Source: an uncultured Myxococcales bacterium (GTDB lineage Bacteria; Myxococcota_A; UBA9042). From it: 35,561 nt of DNA. Below are positions 8,128 to 16,520 of the stretch, in pieces (positions within the stretch are counted from its first letter, which is position 1; the number at the start of each line of letters is the position of its first letter). The position numbers and the translations under genes were made by a program. The notes under the pieces are model-generated. The model saw only the letters and a list, made by a program, of their open reading frames with translations, did no database searches and was not told the DNA's origin. The stretch is from NCBI GenBank assembly GCA_903919145.1, contig CAIXGW010000330.1, positions 1 through 35,561 on the forward strand, written 5' to 3'.

Positions 8128-8886
8128 GTGCTCGATCTTTCACCAGCGCTGCAAAAATGGCGCCACTGGCAAAGGCGCCTGGGCCGCCACAACCTGACGC
8201 TGATGGCGACCCTGGTGGGCGTGCACGTGCTGGTACTTGTAGCAGGGCGCGTTTGGCCGCCCTCGCTGCGAGTGTACACCCAGGACCTGGCGCTGTCGCT
8301 TGGCGCGCTGGCCTCTGGCAAGGTCTGGACTCTGCTGACCTATGCCGGTCTGCACGACCTGCAGGGGCTGGGCCACCTGCTGCTCAACGTGCTGGCGCTT
8401 GGCTTTTTTGGCGGGCCCTTTGAGCAGCGCTACGGCAGCAAGGCCTATCTGCGCTTGGCGCTGGCGGCGGTGGTCACGGGGGGCGCGGCGCAGATGCTTT
8501 GGCAGCTGCTGGTGGGCGACGGTGCGTTTGTGGTCGGGGCCTCGGCGCTGACGATGGCGCTGGTCGGCGCCTTTGCCTGGGCCAATCCGGGCGCAGAAAT
8601 CCTGCTGTTCTTTGCGATCCGCATGCAGGCGCGCTGGCTGGTGCCGCTCAGCATTGGGCTGGATGTGCTGAGCGCGCTGGCCGGCTCCGATGTGGCCCTG
8701 TTTGCCCACCTGGGTGGCCTGGCGGCGGCGTGGTTCCTGGTGGCGGCTGGCGGGCAACCGCGCACTGCGTGGCTGCGTCTGCGGCTGCTGGCAGCCAAGT
8801 TGGCCGGCAAGCCCCCGCCGTCTCAGCGGTTTCGCGTTGTCGAGGGCGGCAAGGCCCGACGCCCGCCCCCCAAAGAGTGGAACTAG
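8128..8886 (+). CDS. Rhomboid-family intramembrane serine protease
   Basis: The 252-residue protein has six or more hydrophobic segments and the rhomboid signatures in order. GHLLLNVLALGFFGGPFEQRYG (His about 83, Asn about 87) is in TM2, GASA carries the catalytic Ser (about 139), and AHLGGLAAAW carries the catalytic His (about 194). The dyad is intact, so an active protease cleaving membrane-protein helices is expected. The substrate is unknown. I chose GTG at 8128 because AGGGG lies 6 bp upstream; TTG at 8122 is an in-frame alternative. The C-terminal 45 residues are basic and proline-rich and probably cytoplasmic. The gene is divergent from the small membrane protein gene, with 75 bp between them. 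Confidence 0.88.
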   Translation: MLDLSPALQKWRHWQRRLGRHNLTLMATLVGVHVLVLVAGRVWPPSLRVYTQDLALSLGALASGKVWTLLTYAGLHDLQGLGHLLLNVLALGFFGGPFEQRYGSKAYLRLALAAVVTGGAAQMLWQLLVGDGAFVVGASALTMALVGAFAWANPGAEILLFFAIRMQARWLVPLSIGLDVLSALAGSDVALFAHLGGLAAAWFLVAAGGQPRTAWLRLRLLAAKLAGKPPPSQRFRVVEGGKARRPPPKEWN

Positions 8887-9042
8887 GAAAGGTCGCCGGC
8901 CCAGCGCGACCGGGCCGCTGCCGTGGCCCTGAAAAGAGGAACGGGCGGGGAGCCCAGGGCTCGGCGCCGGGCGCTGAACTCTGATGAGCGGTACCTTGGA
9001 GTTGGCCCCGCGAGCCGTGGGCGCTGCTGACGGCCCCCAGGA

Positions 9043-10032
9043 TCAGGGAAGCTTGTAGTTGGCCACGGCCTGCGGGCCGATGCGCCACGCCGTCAGCCAC
9101 GCCTCGCCCTTTGGCACAAAGCCCATGGCCAACAGGCGCTTGTGCATGTCGGGCAGGTGGGCGGCCCCGTAGAAGAGCGCCAGCCGCCGGTGGTTCTTGG
9201 CCAGCTCCAGCTGCAGGACCTGCATGGCCGCGGCGTTGCGATCGCCAATCAGCACCGAGCCAAAGCCCAGTCCGCCAAACTCTGAGCTGCTGAAGTCGAC
9301 CTCAGCCAGCTCGCGGCCCAGTACCCGCTTGAGAGCGCGCGGCCGGTCGCTGCTGGCCATCGCCAGGGCCAGTTCCATGCTGCCCAGACGCAAGCTGCCG
9401 TCACCATAGCGCAACCGCGCCGCATCGGTGATGCTGTAGATGACCAGGGACTGCAGAAGGTCGCCAGCGTGCTCGCGCAGCGCCTTGCCCACCCGGGCAC
9501 TGTCCAGGTCGGCGTGAACGAAATTGCGCGGCCGGTAGTCGATATCGTCGAGCTGGAATTCCAGCTGCAGCCAGTCTTTGATCAGGCGCTGCAGAGAGGA
9601 AAGGCCGCTGTCTGACTCCAGTGAATCCGCCGGCTGCCGCGACCGACCGCCCAGCTCGCGGGCGTCCATGTCGTGGGGCTTGACCAGCTCAAACAGCAGC
9701 CGGTCGTAGCGGGTAAATTGGGCTTGCAGGGCAGCATAGTACGCGCGATCGGCCACGTGAACCGCCGCGATGAGGTCCACGCTTTGCTTGCCGCGCTGGT
9801 AGCGGACTACCGCGGTGTCGAGGCGCTCGCTGTTGGGCGGCTGGGCGACAAAGCGCAGAAATTGTTGGGGAGCTGCCGCGGGACGGGCCGTCAGCGCCGC
9901 CCCCTGGACCTTGGCTTGGGCCAGAACCGGTTGCGCCGCAGCCCAAGCACCCAGGGTCCATGCCCCCAGGGCCGCCACTGCCAGACTATGCCTCAGCAGT
10001 TTTTGCCACGGCCAATTCAGGAGCATGTCCAT
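9043..10032 (-). CDS. TraB/GumN (TIKI-like) family secreted protein
   Basis: The 329-residue protein has a signal peptide of about 40 residues (Arg at about 15, then VAALGAWTLGAWAAAQPVLAQA) and a TraB/GumN-type domain. Family hallmarks are seen in order: VDLIAAVHVADRAYYAAL (His in a VHVAD motif), YDRLLFELV, IGDRNAAAM and LALFYGAAHLPDMHKRL near the C-terminus. Related eukaryotic TIKI proteins are metalloproteases, but bacterial members mostly lack assigned substrates, so activity is inference. ATG at 10032 follows GGAGG by 5 bp. The gene is divergent from the lipase-like gene (166 bp apart) and convergent with the rhomboid gene. Confidence 0.82.
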   Translation of the reverse strand: MDMLLNWPWQKLLRHSLAVAALGAWTLGAWAAAQPVLAQAKVQGAALTARPAAAPQQFLRFVAQPPNSERLDTAVVRYQRGKQSVDLIAAVHVADRAYYAALQAQFTRYDRLLFELVKPHDMDARELGGRSRQPADSLESDSGLSSLQRLIKDWLQLEFQLDDIDYRPRNFVHADLDSARVGKALREHAGDLLQSLVIYSITDAARLRYGDGSLRLGSMELALAMASSDRPRALKRVLGRELAEVDFSSSEFGGLGFGSVLIGDRNAAAMQVLQLELAKNHRRLALFYGAAHLPDMHKRLLAMGFVPKGEAWLTAWRIGPQAVANYKLP

Positions 10033-10198
10033 CAGAACCTCCGCAGGCAGGGTAGGCACAGTGGGCCGCGACCGCAACACGGCGCAATGCCCAGGCGCCG
10101 GCGGTGCCGCTGTGGGCGATTGGATCTTCCTGCAGATCCGCTGTACGTTCCTGGTCCGCTCGCGGCGCCACTGGCGCGGGTGCTGAGCGCGGAGCCCA

Positions 10199-11443
10199 AT
10201 GAATCAAGGCAGTTCAAGCAGTTCAACGCCAGCGGCCGGACCCACGCTGGCCACCGGCCACCGGCACCACGTGTTCTTGGTTCCCGGCTTTTTTGGTTTT
10301 GCCAATCTGGGTGATCTCAAGTACTTTGCCCACGTGCGCGAAGTGCTGACAGCCACTTTTGCCCGCCAAGGAATCGACGCCGAGATCATCCCAGTGCGCA
10401 CCTGGCCCACTTCCAGCGTTCGCCGCCGGACCCAGCGGCTGCTGCAGCAGGTCGCCGCCCACGCTGCCCACGACGACGGACCGATCCACCTGATAGGCCA
10501 CAGCTCTGGCGGCCTGGACGCGCGGATGCTGGTCGCCCAGGGGGCCTCGCTGAACACCGAGCTGCCGGTCGAACAGCTGGTCAGCCGCATCAAGTCTGTG
10601 GTTTCGGTGACCACGCCGCACTACGGCACGCCACTGGCCTCCTTCTTTGCCACGGTCCCCGGGGCACACTTGCTGCGGCTCCTGTCTCTTTCGATGGTCT
10701 ACACGCTGCGCTACGGCAAGATGCCGCTGTCGGCGGTGCTGCAGATGGCTGGCGTGCTGATCAAGCTAGACAACTTTGTGGCCAGCTCCGACCCGATGGA
10801 CCAGCTTTTTGACCAGCTGCTCGCCGATTTCTCAGACGAGCGTCAAGGCGAGATCCGCGAGTTCTTTCGAGAGGTCATCGACGACCAGTCTCTGATCCGC
10901 CAGCTCATCCCTCAGAACATGGAAGTCTTCAACGCTCTGACCCGCGACATGACCGACGTGCGCTACGGCTGCGTGGTGGCGCGCGGCCGCTCTCCGGGCG
11001 TGGGTTCGACGGTGGCGGCGGGCCTTTCTCCCTATTCGCAGGCCAGCCACGCCGTGTACGCCGCGCTGTGGAACCTGACCGCGCGCATGCCCTTGGACCG
11101 CCTGCCTCTGCCGACTGCGACCCAAGTCAATGCGCTGACGCAGAATTTTGGAGAGCTGCCGGGCGCCGAGGCCTCCGACGGCTTTGTCCCTGTGCTCAGC
11201 CAGCTGTGGGGCGAGGTCATCCATGTCGCCCACGCCGACCACCACGATGTGATCGGTCACTTTGACGACCTGCAGCACGACCCGCCACATTATGATTGGA
11301 TTACCTGTGGTTCTGGTTTCCGCCGCCCGCAATTTGAGGCGCTGTGGGGCCAAGTCGCTCGCTGGATTGCCGCCGGAGAGCGCCAGGTCGGCAACGGTCG
11401 GGTGGCCCACGGCAGCGGCGGCTGGGGCCAGACCGGTATCTGA
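10199..11443 (+). CDS. Alpha/beta-hydrolase, triacylglycerol-lipase-like
   Basis: This 414-residue hydrolase starts with a strand and an oxyanion-type loop (HHVFLVPGFFGFANLGDLKYF) and has the nucleophile elbow GHSSGG with Ser102. SVVSVTTPHYGTPLASFF follows, typical of PGAP1/lipase-like esterases (TPHxGT). The acid and His of the triad are probably in the C-terminal ASDGFVPVLSQ and HADHHDVIGHFD segments, the position of the Asp and His in bacterial lipases. A helical lid-like insert spans about 155-240. There is no signal peptide, so it may be cytoplasmic. ATG at 10199 has a weak GGAG 4 bp upstream. Substrate is likely a lipid or ester. The gene ends 17 bp before the convergent oxygenase-like gene stop. 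Confidence 0.85.
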   Translation: MNQGSSSSSTPAAGPTLATGHRHHVFLVPGFFGFANLGDLKYFAHVREVLTATFARQGIDAEIIPVRTWPTSSVRRRTQRLLQQVAAHAAHDDGPIHLIGHSSGGLDARMLVAQGASLNTELPVEQLVSRIKSVVSVTTPHYGTPLASFFATVPGAHLLRLLSLSMVYTLRYGKMPLSAVLQMAGVLIKLDNFVASSDPMDQLFDQLLADFSDERQGEIREFFREVIDDQSLIRQLIPQNMEVFNALTRDMTDVRYGCVVARGRSPGVGSTVAAGLSPYSQASHAVYAALWNLTARMPLDRLPLPTATQVNALTQNFGELPGAEASDGFVPVLSQLWGEVIHVAHADHHDVIGHFDDLQHDPPHYDWITCGSGFRRPQFEALWGQVARWIAAGERQVGNGRVAHGSGGWGQTGI

Positions 11444-11460
11444 GCTCAGCTGCCCAACCG

Positions 11461-12327
11461 CTAGAACCACACGACCCAGCGCCCCGCGCCGCGCTCCCTG
11501 CCGCTTGGGGTCGCGTCCAGCCGGGTCAGGCGCCAGTTGAGGGTGACCCGGTCACAATTGCCTTCAAAGCCTTGAATTTGGTGCACACGCAGCGACTGGA
11601 TGGCCAGAGCGGTGCCCACGGAATGGTCCAACAGCTGCACCGGCTGCCGCGGGCTGGCGATATCGCCGCTGCCGACCATGAAGCGCGCGCGGTCGGCCGG
11701 ATCAAACAATTCGGGCCACACCAGCAGGTGGCCGCGCTGGCTGGGCAGCTGCAGCGGCAAGATAAAGGAGAAGGTGTCTGCGGCCTTGCCTTCTAGCAGG
11801 TTGGCGGGCAGGCCGTCGTGGTCGATGTGCAGCACGCCGCCGCGCCGGGCCGTCTCACTGCCGCCTTCAAACACCACCAGCGCCGGACCGCCCCAGCCGC
11901 TGCGGATCTGCACGGTAGGGTCGGCGGTTAGCTGGCGGCAAAATGCCAAGACGCGCTGCTCCAGCTTGGGAAACAGCCGGTTGATCAGGGCCCGGGCCGC
12001 AGCTGCCGTGGCAAAGTACTGCGCCTCGCGGCCGAACTCTATGTGGGCATACCACACGTTGCCAAGGGTAAAATCGCCAGGGCCAGCCCCAGTTTGCCAA
12101 TGGCGGCGCTGAGCGTACACCTGCGCCAGCAGGCCGGCGACTTCGGCGGGGCTAAACAGGCCCTGAAACGCCACCCCTGCCACCGCTGGATCGCGCAGCG
12201 CAACCAGGGCTGCAGGCAGGTCGGTGCAGGCGTCGGCCCCCTGGTAGACGGGCACAGCCATGGTGGGAGAGGGCCACTGAGGCGGGTCTGCCGCTGCTGG
12301 TCCCCGCGGGCTTGGGTCTCTAGCCAT
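11461..12327 (-). CDS. Putative Fe(II)/2-oxoglutarate-dependent oxygenase
   Basis: The 288-residue protein has the layout of a double-stranded beta-helix oxygenase. An H-x-D pair, LHIDHDG (H167, D169), is followed about 80 residues later by a distal His in LRVHQIQGF (H249), then Arg in CDRVTLNWRL (R260 or R266) suited to bind the co-substrate carboxylate. I infer the fold from this spacing; the family is not certain. Its ATG overlaps the stop of the ATP-grasp gene (ATGGCTAG), so the two are translationally coupled and probably act in one pathway, for example ligation then hydroxylation. The first 22 residues are Pro/Ala-rich, and ATG at 12261 (MAVPVYQG) is an alternative start but lacks an RBS. 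Confidence 0.68.
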   Translation of the reverse strand: MARDPSPRGPAAADPPQWPSPTMAVPVYQGADACTDLPAALVALRDPAVAGVAFQGLFSPAEVAGLLAQVYAQRRHWQTGAGPGDFTLGNVWYAHIEFGREAQYFATAAAARALINRLFPKLEQRVLAFCRQLTADPTVQIRSGWGGPALVVFEGGSETARRGGVLHIDHDGLPANLLEGKAADTFSFILPLQLPSQRGHLLVWPELFDPADRARFMVGSGDIASPRQPVQLLDHSVGTALAIQSLRVHQIQGFEGNCDRVTLNWRLTRLDATPSGRERGAGRWVVWF

Positions 12328-13531
12328 AGCGGACGCGCACGACTTCGATCAGGCGCTTCAGGCCCCACAGGACCCGGGCCTCGTCTTCATGCTTGAGCAC
12401 GATGTAGCCGTCGCCCTCATAGCTGTCGCCTTTGCGGTGACCCGTCTGTGGCAGCCGTGCTTCGCTGACCATGTCTCCGACCTGCTTCCAGGCCGCGTCC
12501 AGGCCTTCGACGCGGGTGACACGGCCGTCTCCCACGCCGCGCAAGAACGCGGTGCCGGCGGAAAACTGCCGCTGCCACGGGCCGTCAAAGGCGCTGTCTA
12601 CGGCAGCCCGAGCCCAGGTCCGGTAGATGTCGGCGCCGTGGACCAGGCCGGTCATCAGCGAAAGCTGCCCGCCCGGTGGCCGCGCCGCGCACTCTCCCAC
12701 TGCCAAGCTGCCGTCTTCGCGGCGGAACCACTCCATGTGGGCGATGCCGTTGTCGAGCCCCAGCGCCTTGACCACCTGCGGCCCCAGGCCAAACAGATCG
12801 CCGTATTCGCTCATTGGCAACAGCCGCGGCAGCCAGCACACCCACTGCATCCACGGATTGCGCAGGACTTCCAGGGGACTGGGCAGGTAGCGCGACACCG
12901 AGTGCGCCACCACCTGACCGTCGATCACCACCATCTCATAGGACCCTTCGTCGCCGCGCAGGAATTCCTCAATGAGCAGAGGGTCCTCAGCCGTTGGGCG
13001 GATCTGGGCCAGGGCTTCCTTGAGGCTGCGCAGATCGTCGATGCGCCAGGTACTGCGGCACCCGGCCCCTGCTGGCGGCTTGAGCACCACCGGAAGGCCG
13101 ACCTTCTCTACAAAAGCCAGCCCCTGAGCCGCCGCAGTGCACAGGCAGTGGCGCGCGCAGGGCAGACCGTGCTGGCGCAGGGTGTCTTTCATCAGCGCCT
13201 TGTCGCGAAAACGGTGGGCCGTGTCTTCGTCGGGGCCGGGCAGGCCCAGCAGCGTTCGCGCCTGAGCCAGTGGTACCTGCAGCGGCTCCAGGATGCCCGT
13301 CACGCGGTGAAGGGGGCCGTGGCGCGCGATTAACCTCTGACACGCCTGGGCAATTTCCTGCGGGTCCAGGGCGTGGGGCACCAGCTCGATGTCGTCAAAT
13401 GGGTCGGAATCCGGGCCCGGCCGCTCTTGCAGGATGCCCAGCAGGCGGACGTCGTCCAGGCTCTGCAGGCCCCGGGCAAAGCGCAGCGTGGCATCCATTG
13501 GAAACGGGGCGACATAGACGACGTTGCGCAT
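12320..13531 (-). CDS. ATP-grasp ligase (carboxylate-amine ligase type)
   Basis: The 403-residue protein shows the ATP-grasp order. It has an N-terminal pre-ATP region (NVVYVAPFPMDATLRFARGL), then FRDKALMKDTLRQHGLPCARHC, the nucleotide-binding strand GLPVVLKPPAGAGCRSTWRI, DPLLIEEFLRGDEGSYEMVVIDG, and the metal-binding region MEWFRREDGSLAVGECAARPPGG. This is the arrangement of BacD/carnosine-synthase-like enzymes that join an acid to an amine through an acyl phosphate. Substrates cannot be read from sequence. ATG at 13531 has AAGG 8 bp upstream; an in-frame GTG at 13540 is less likely. It is the first gene of a two-gene unit with the oxygenase-like gene, overlapping it by 8 bp. Confidence 0.85.
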   Translation of the reverse strand: MRNVVYVAPFPMDATLRFARGLQSLDDVRLLGILQERPGPDSDPFDDIELVPHALDPQEIAQACQRLIARHGPLHRVTGILEPLQVPLAQARTLLGLPGPDEDTAHRFRDKALMKDTLRQHGLPCARHCLCTAAAQGLAFVEKVGLPVVLKPPAGAGCRSTWRIDDLRSLKEALAQIRPTAEDPLLIEEFLRGDEGSYEMVVIDGQVVAHSVSRYLPSPLEVLRNPWMQWVCWLPRLLPMSEYGDLFGLGPQVVKALGLDNGIAHMEWFRREDGSLAVGECAARPPGGQLSLMTGLVHGADIYRTWARAAVDSAFDGPWQRQFSAGTAFLRGVGDGRVTRVEGLDAAWKQVGDMVSEARLPQTGHRKGDSYEGDGYIVLKHEDEARVLWGLKRLIEVVRVRYG

Positions 13532-13605
13532 GGGCTGCACCTTGAGCGGCTGCTCAGTACCGCGATGTTCGCCCAGGCGGCGCTGAATGCCAACTTTCCG
13601 CCGGG

Positions 13606-15297
13606 TCAGCGGGCCAGGACGTAGCCGATGGCGGGATGATTGGCTACCTGGGCGCCGTCATAGCAGCCGGCCGCATTGCCGCAGGTCATGGTCGGGCTCT
13701 GGCCACAGGTGCCGCCGGCGCCGCCCAAGCCGATGCGCGAATCCGGCGTCTGGCAGTCGTTTTCGGCGTTGCCCACCAGGCCAATGCGCACCCGGGCATG
13801 GTTGTAGAGCGCCAGCTGGCCTTTGCCGGGGTTGATGTTCAAGCCCTGGGCCTTGCACTCACTTTGCAGCTTGGCCCCAGGCAATAGGCCCAGCCACTTG
13901 GCCGTGGGCAGCGAGGTCTCGATCGCCTTGTCATCTTTCATCAAGTGAAACAGGGAGGTACCCTGGATCGGCAGGACCAGCCAGGCGACCTGGTTGGCCA
14001 CGTGCATGCCGATGCGCAGCTCGGTGTGGGGCACGGACCAGTAGCTGTCAAACTTGGCCTCGTGCTCGTCCAGCCGCGGGAAGCCCGGGTGCAGCGTGGC
14101 GATCGACGTCCACAGGGGCGAGTCGTAGCCCAAGGCTCCGCTGTGGTCCACCTTGAGCAGCAGCGTCCACCCGCCGCCCTCCGCCACCATGTCGCACCAG
14201 ACGGGGTAGGGCTGCCAGACGCCGAACGGGCCGTCGGGGTCCAGCCACCACACGCCCGACTTGGAGCCGGCGATCGCCTGCTTGAGCTGCATACAGGAAG
14301 TGCCGGCCATCTCAGCAGTATTGCGCGAGCAGAACCCTTGGTGGCAGACCCCTTCGGAGCAGTTGACGCCACTTGGCAACGCCGCATGGGCGCATTGGCC
14401 ACTGGCCAGGCAGCTGTCGACCGTGCACGGCTCGCCGTCGTCACAGCCGCCCTTCTGGCAGGCCGGTCCCGAGTCGGCGGGCACATCAGGTTGCGAAGCA
14501 TCCGTCTGAGCGTCCTGGGCATCTTGGCTTGGAGCCGCATCGACTTCCGCTGCATCCGCCGCATCCCCCGCAGCGTCCAGGTCAGGGTCTGAGGCATCGG
14601 CAGCATCCACGACAGCGTCCGCCGCAGCGTCCGCCAACGCATCCCCCACAGCGTCCTGCGGCAGGTCCGCGCTGGCCGGCACATCGGCGTCGGCAACTGC
14701 GTTCGCGTCGGTAGGCGGATCGGCATCGGTAGCTGCGTCGGCGCCGGGAGGTACATCGACAGCGGGAGCTGCGTCGGCATCGGGAGGCGCATCAGCGTCG
14801 GTAGTGGCGTCAGCGTCGGGAGGCGTGGCGGCGTCAGCATCAGAGTCGACGGCTGTCCAGGCGTCGCTGGGCTCATCGGAGTCTGGAGTGTACGGAAATT
14901 CCTGCCAGATATCAGGGTCATAACGTTGCCCTAGGTCAGAAGTTGGCCACTGGTCGAAGGCGGCCACACTGTCAAAGACTGGGGCGTCCGGGGCAGAGGG
15001 CAGGTCGAGCTTGGCCGTGTCAAACAGGTAGGCCTCTGGGCCGTCCGCCAAAGCTGAGTCGGTATCGGCGGCGCTGGCATCGAGCAACGGCTCGGGCGCA
15101 TCCGCTGGCAGCGCGTCAGCCAAGAGGCCTGTGTCGGAAGCGCTTGAATCACTGACAGATTGGTCGGAAGGGCCAGCATCCTTGGCAGCGGTCCCGGGAT
15201 TCTCAATAGTGCCGGCTGTCGGGACGTCTGGCGTGCACGCAGCCAAGGCCAGGCAAAATAGCCCAACTCTCACCAACCTTGTAGGGTCGATCCGCAT
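13606..15297 (-). CDS. Lipoprotein with Asp/Ala-rich tract, Cys module and fibrinogen-like domain
   Basis: This 563-residue protein has a type II signal peptide (VGLFCLALAAC, lipid Cys about residue 21). A tract of about 240 residues dominated by Asp, Ala, Pro and Thr follows, with repeats such as DADAPPDADAAP. A short Cys-rich module comes next (CQKGGCDDGEPCTVDSC to CHQGFC, about 290-335), as in many myxobacterial surface proteins. The last 230 residues resemble a fibrinogen C-terminal domain: SCMQLKQA, GVWWLDPDG, YPVWCDM and GGGWTLLLKVD. In animals this fold binds sugars and acetyl groups. A surface recognition or adhesion role is inferred. The acidic tract may bind Ca or act as a stalk. 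ATG at 15297 has no clear RBS. Confidence 0.85.
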   Translation of the reverse strand: MRIDPTRLVRVGLFCLALAACTPDVPTAGTIENPGTAAKDAGPSDQSVSDSSASDTGLLADALPADAPEPLLDASAADTDSALADGPEAYLFDTAKLDLPSAPDAPVFDSVAAFDQWPTSDLGQRYDPDIWQEFPYTPDSDEPSDAWTAVDSDADAATPPDADATTDADAPPDADAAPAVDVPPGADAATDADPPTDANAVADADVPASADLPQDAVGDALADAAADAVVDAADASDPDLDAAGDAADAAEVDAAPSQDAQDAQTDASQPDVPADSGPACQKGGCDDGEPCTVDSCLASGQCAHAALPSGVNCSEGVCHQGFCSRNTAEMAGTSCMQLKQAIAGSKSGVWWLDPDGPFGVWQPYPVWCDMVAEGGGWTLLLKVDHSGALGYDSPLWTSIATLHPGFPRLDEHEAKFDSYWSVPHTELRIGMHVANQVAWLVLPIQGTSLFHLMKDDKAIETSLPTAKWLGLLPGAKLQSECKAQGLNINPGKGQLALYNHARVRIGLVGNAENDCQTPDSRIGLGGAGGTCGQSPTMTCGNAAGCYDGAQVANHPAIGYVLAR

Positions 15298-15348
15298 ACG
15301 ATCAGCATACGCGCGCAGCGCAGGGGTGTCGAGCCGGCCGGCGGCAAT

Positions 15349-15542
15349 CTCGCTACCCCAAGGCTATGTCAACTGCCTATAGATAGGGCGGGTTTGCCGA
15401 GGCAGTGGGCAAGCGCCGCCGAGGTACTCACGCTGCGGTGCCTGTCTCGCTACCCCAAGGCTATGTCAACTGCGCGTAGTCACGAGAGGTTTGTAGAGGC
15501 AGTTGGCAAGCGCCGCCGAGGTGCCTACCCTGCGGTGCCTTG
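15349..15542. repeat. Two 97-bp direct repeats with the CCCAAGGCTATGTCAA motif
   Basis: The units span 15349-15445 and 15446-15542 and align without gaps. Both begin CTCGCTACCCCAAGGCTATG (motif copies at 15353 and 15450) and contain GGCAAGCGCCGCCGAGGT and CTGCGGTGCC. Only the middle part differs. Within each unit AACTGC near the start can pair with GCAGT(T) about 30 bp later. They fill the gap between the divergent lipoprotein and LysR genes and so could be promoter or RNA elements. The motif recurs near the transposase gene and downstream of the PLP enzyme gene. Confidence 0.85.
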
Positions 15543-15569
15543 GGGGCCACCGCCCTTCGCGAGCTGCAG

Positions 15570-16520
15570 ATGACCCGAATGGCAATGGACCTGAACGCCA
15601 TGGCGGTGTTTGCCCGCGTTGTGGAGACCAACGGGTTTTCGGCGGCTGCGCGCAGTCTTGGCGTATCGAAGTCGTCGGTGTCCAAAGACATTACCCAGCT
15701 TGAAGACCACATGGGCGTGCGCTTGCTGCAGCGGACGACCCGGCGGCTGGCGCTGACGGATGCCGGCGCCGCCTTCTATGAGCGATGCGCCCGGGTGGTT
15801 GCCGAAGCCGAAGAAGCTGAGCGGGCCCTGAGCCAGCTGCAGGTCTCGCCCCGGGGACTGCTCCGGCTGTCGGCCCCGGTGGGCTTTGGGGTGGCGCACC
15901 TGAGCGGGGTGGTGACGGAATTCCAGCGGCTTTATCCAGATGTGCAGATCGACCTGCAGTTGGCTGACCGTCTGGTTGATCTGGTGGAAGAAGGCTTTGA
16001 CATGGCGCTGCGCATCTCCCGCCTGCAGGACAGCAGCATGGTCGCGCGCAAGCTCTGCCCGATGCCGCTGCACGCGGTGGCGACGCCAGAGTACTTGGCG
16101 CAGAACGGGACTCCGCTGGAGCCGCGTGACCTAACCCAGCATAATTGCTTACTTTACAGCTACGCGGCCAGCGGTGACGCTTGGCCGTTTCGCCAAGGCG
16201 AGCGAGACGTTTCCGTGCATGTCGATGGCAACTTGCGCACCAACAACGGCGACCTGATCCTGGCAGCCGTGCTGGCTCACCAGGGGCTGGCGATCCTGCC
16301 GGAGTTCATCGTCGGGCACAGCCTATGCCGCGGGGAGCTGACGGAGGTCCTGACCGATTTTCGATTGCCCGCCAGCGCCGTCTATGCGATCTATCCACAC
16401 AGCCGCCACCTGTCGACCAAGGTCCGGGTGATGGTCGACCTGCTGGTCAAAGCCTTTGCCGACCCGGCGTGGCGCGTCGACCCCGCCAAAATCCACAGCT
16501 CCAAAGGATGCCAGCCATGA
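15570..16520 (+). CDS. LysR-family transcriptional regulator
   Basis: The 316-residue protein has the LysR winged helix-turn-helix at the N-terminus (DLNAMAVFARVVE, then FSAAARSLGVSKSSVSKDITQLEDHMGVRLLQRTTRRLALTDAG). A linker helix and a periplasmic-binding-protein-like effector domain follow, with GLLRLSAPVGFG, FDMALRISRLQDSSMVARKL and GLAILPEFIV. It resembles the CrgA/DsdC-like subgroup that opens MDLNAMAVFARVVE. Its stop overlaps the start of the hydrolase gene (ATGA), so it is co-translated with it and possibly with the aldehyde dehydrogenase. LysR regulators usually sense a pathway intermediate. ATG at 15570 was chosen, but 15579 and 15585 are in frame and no strong RBS distinguishes them. 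Confidence 0.9.
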   Translation: MTRMAMDLNAMAVFARVVETNGFSAAARSLGVSKSSVSKDITQLEDHMGVRLLQRTTRRLALTDAGAAFYERCARVVAEAEEAERALSQLQVSPRGLLRLSAPVGFGVAHLSGVVTEFQRLYPDVQIDLQLADRLVDLVEEGFDMALRISRLQDSSMVARKLCPMPLHAVATPEYLAQNGTPLEPRDLTQHNCLLYSYAASGDAWPFRQGERDVSVHVDGNLRTNNGDLILAAVLAHQGLAILPEFIVGHSLCRGELTEVLTDFRLPASAVYAIYPHSRHLSTKVRVMVDLLVKAFADPAWRVDPAKIHSSKGCQP

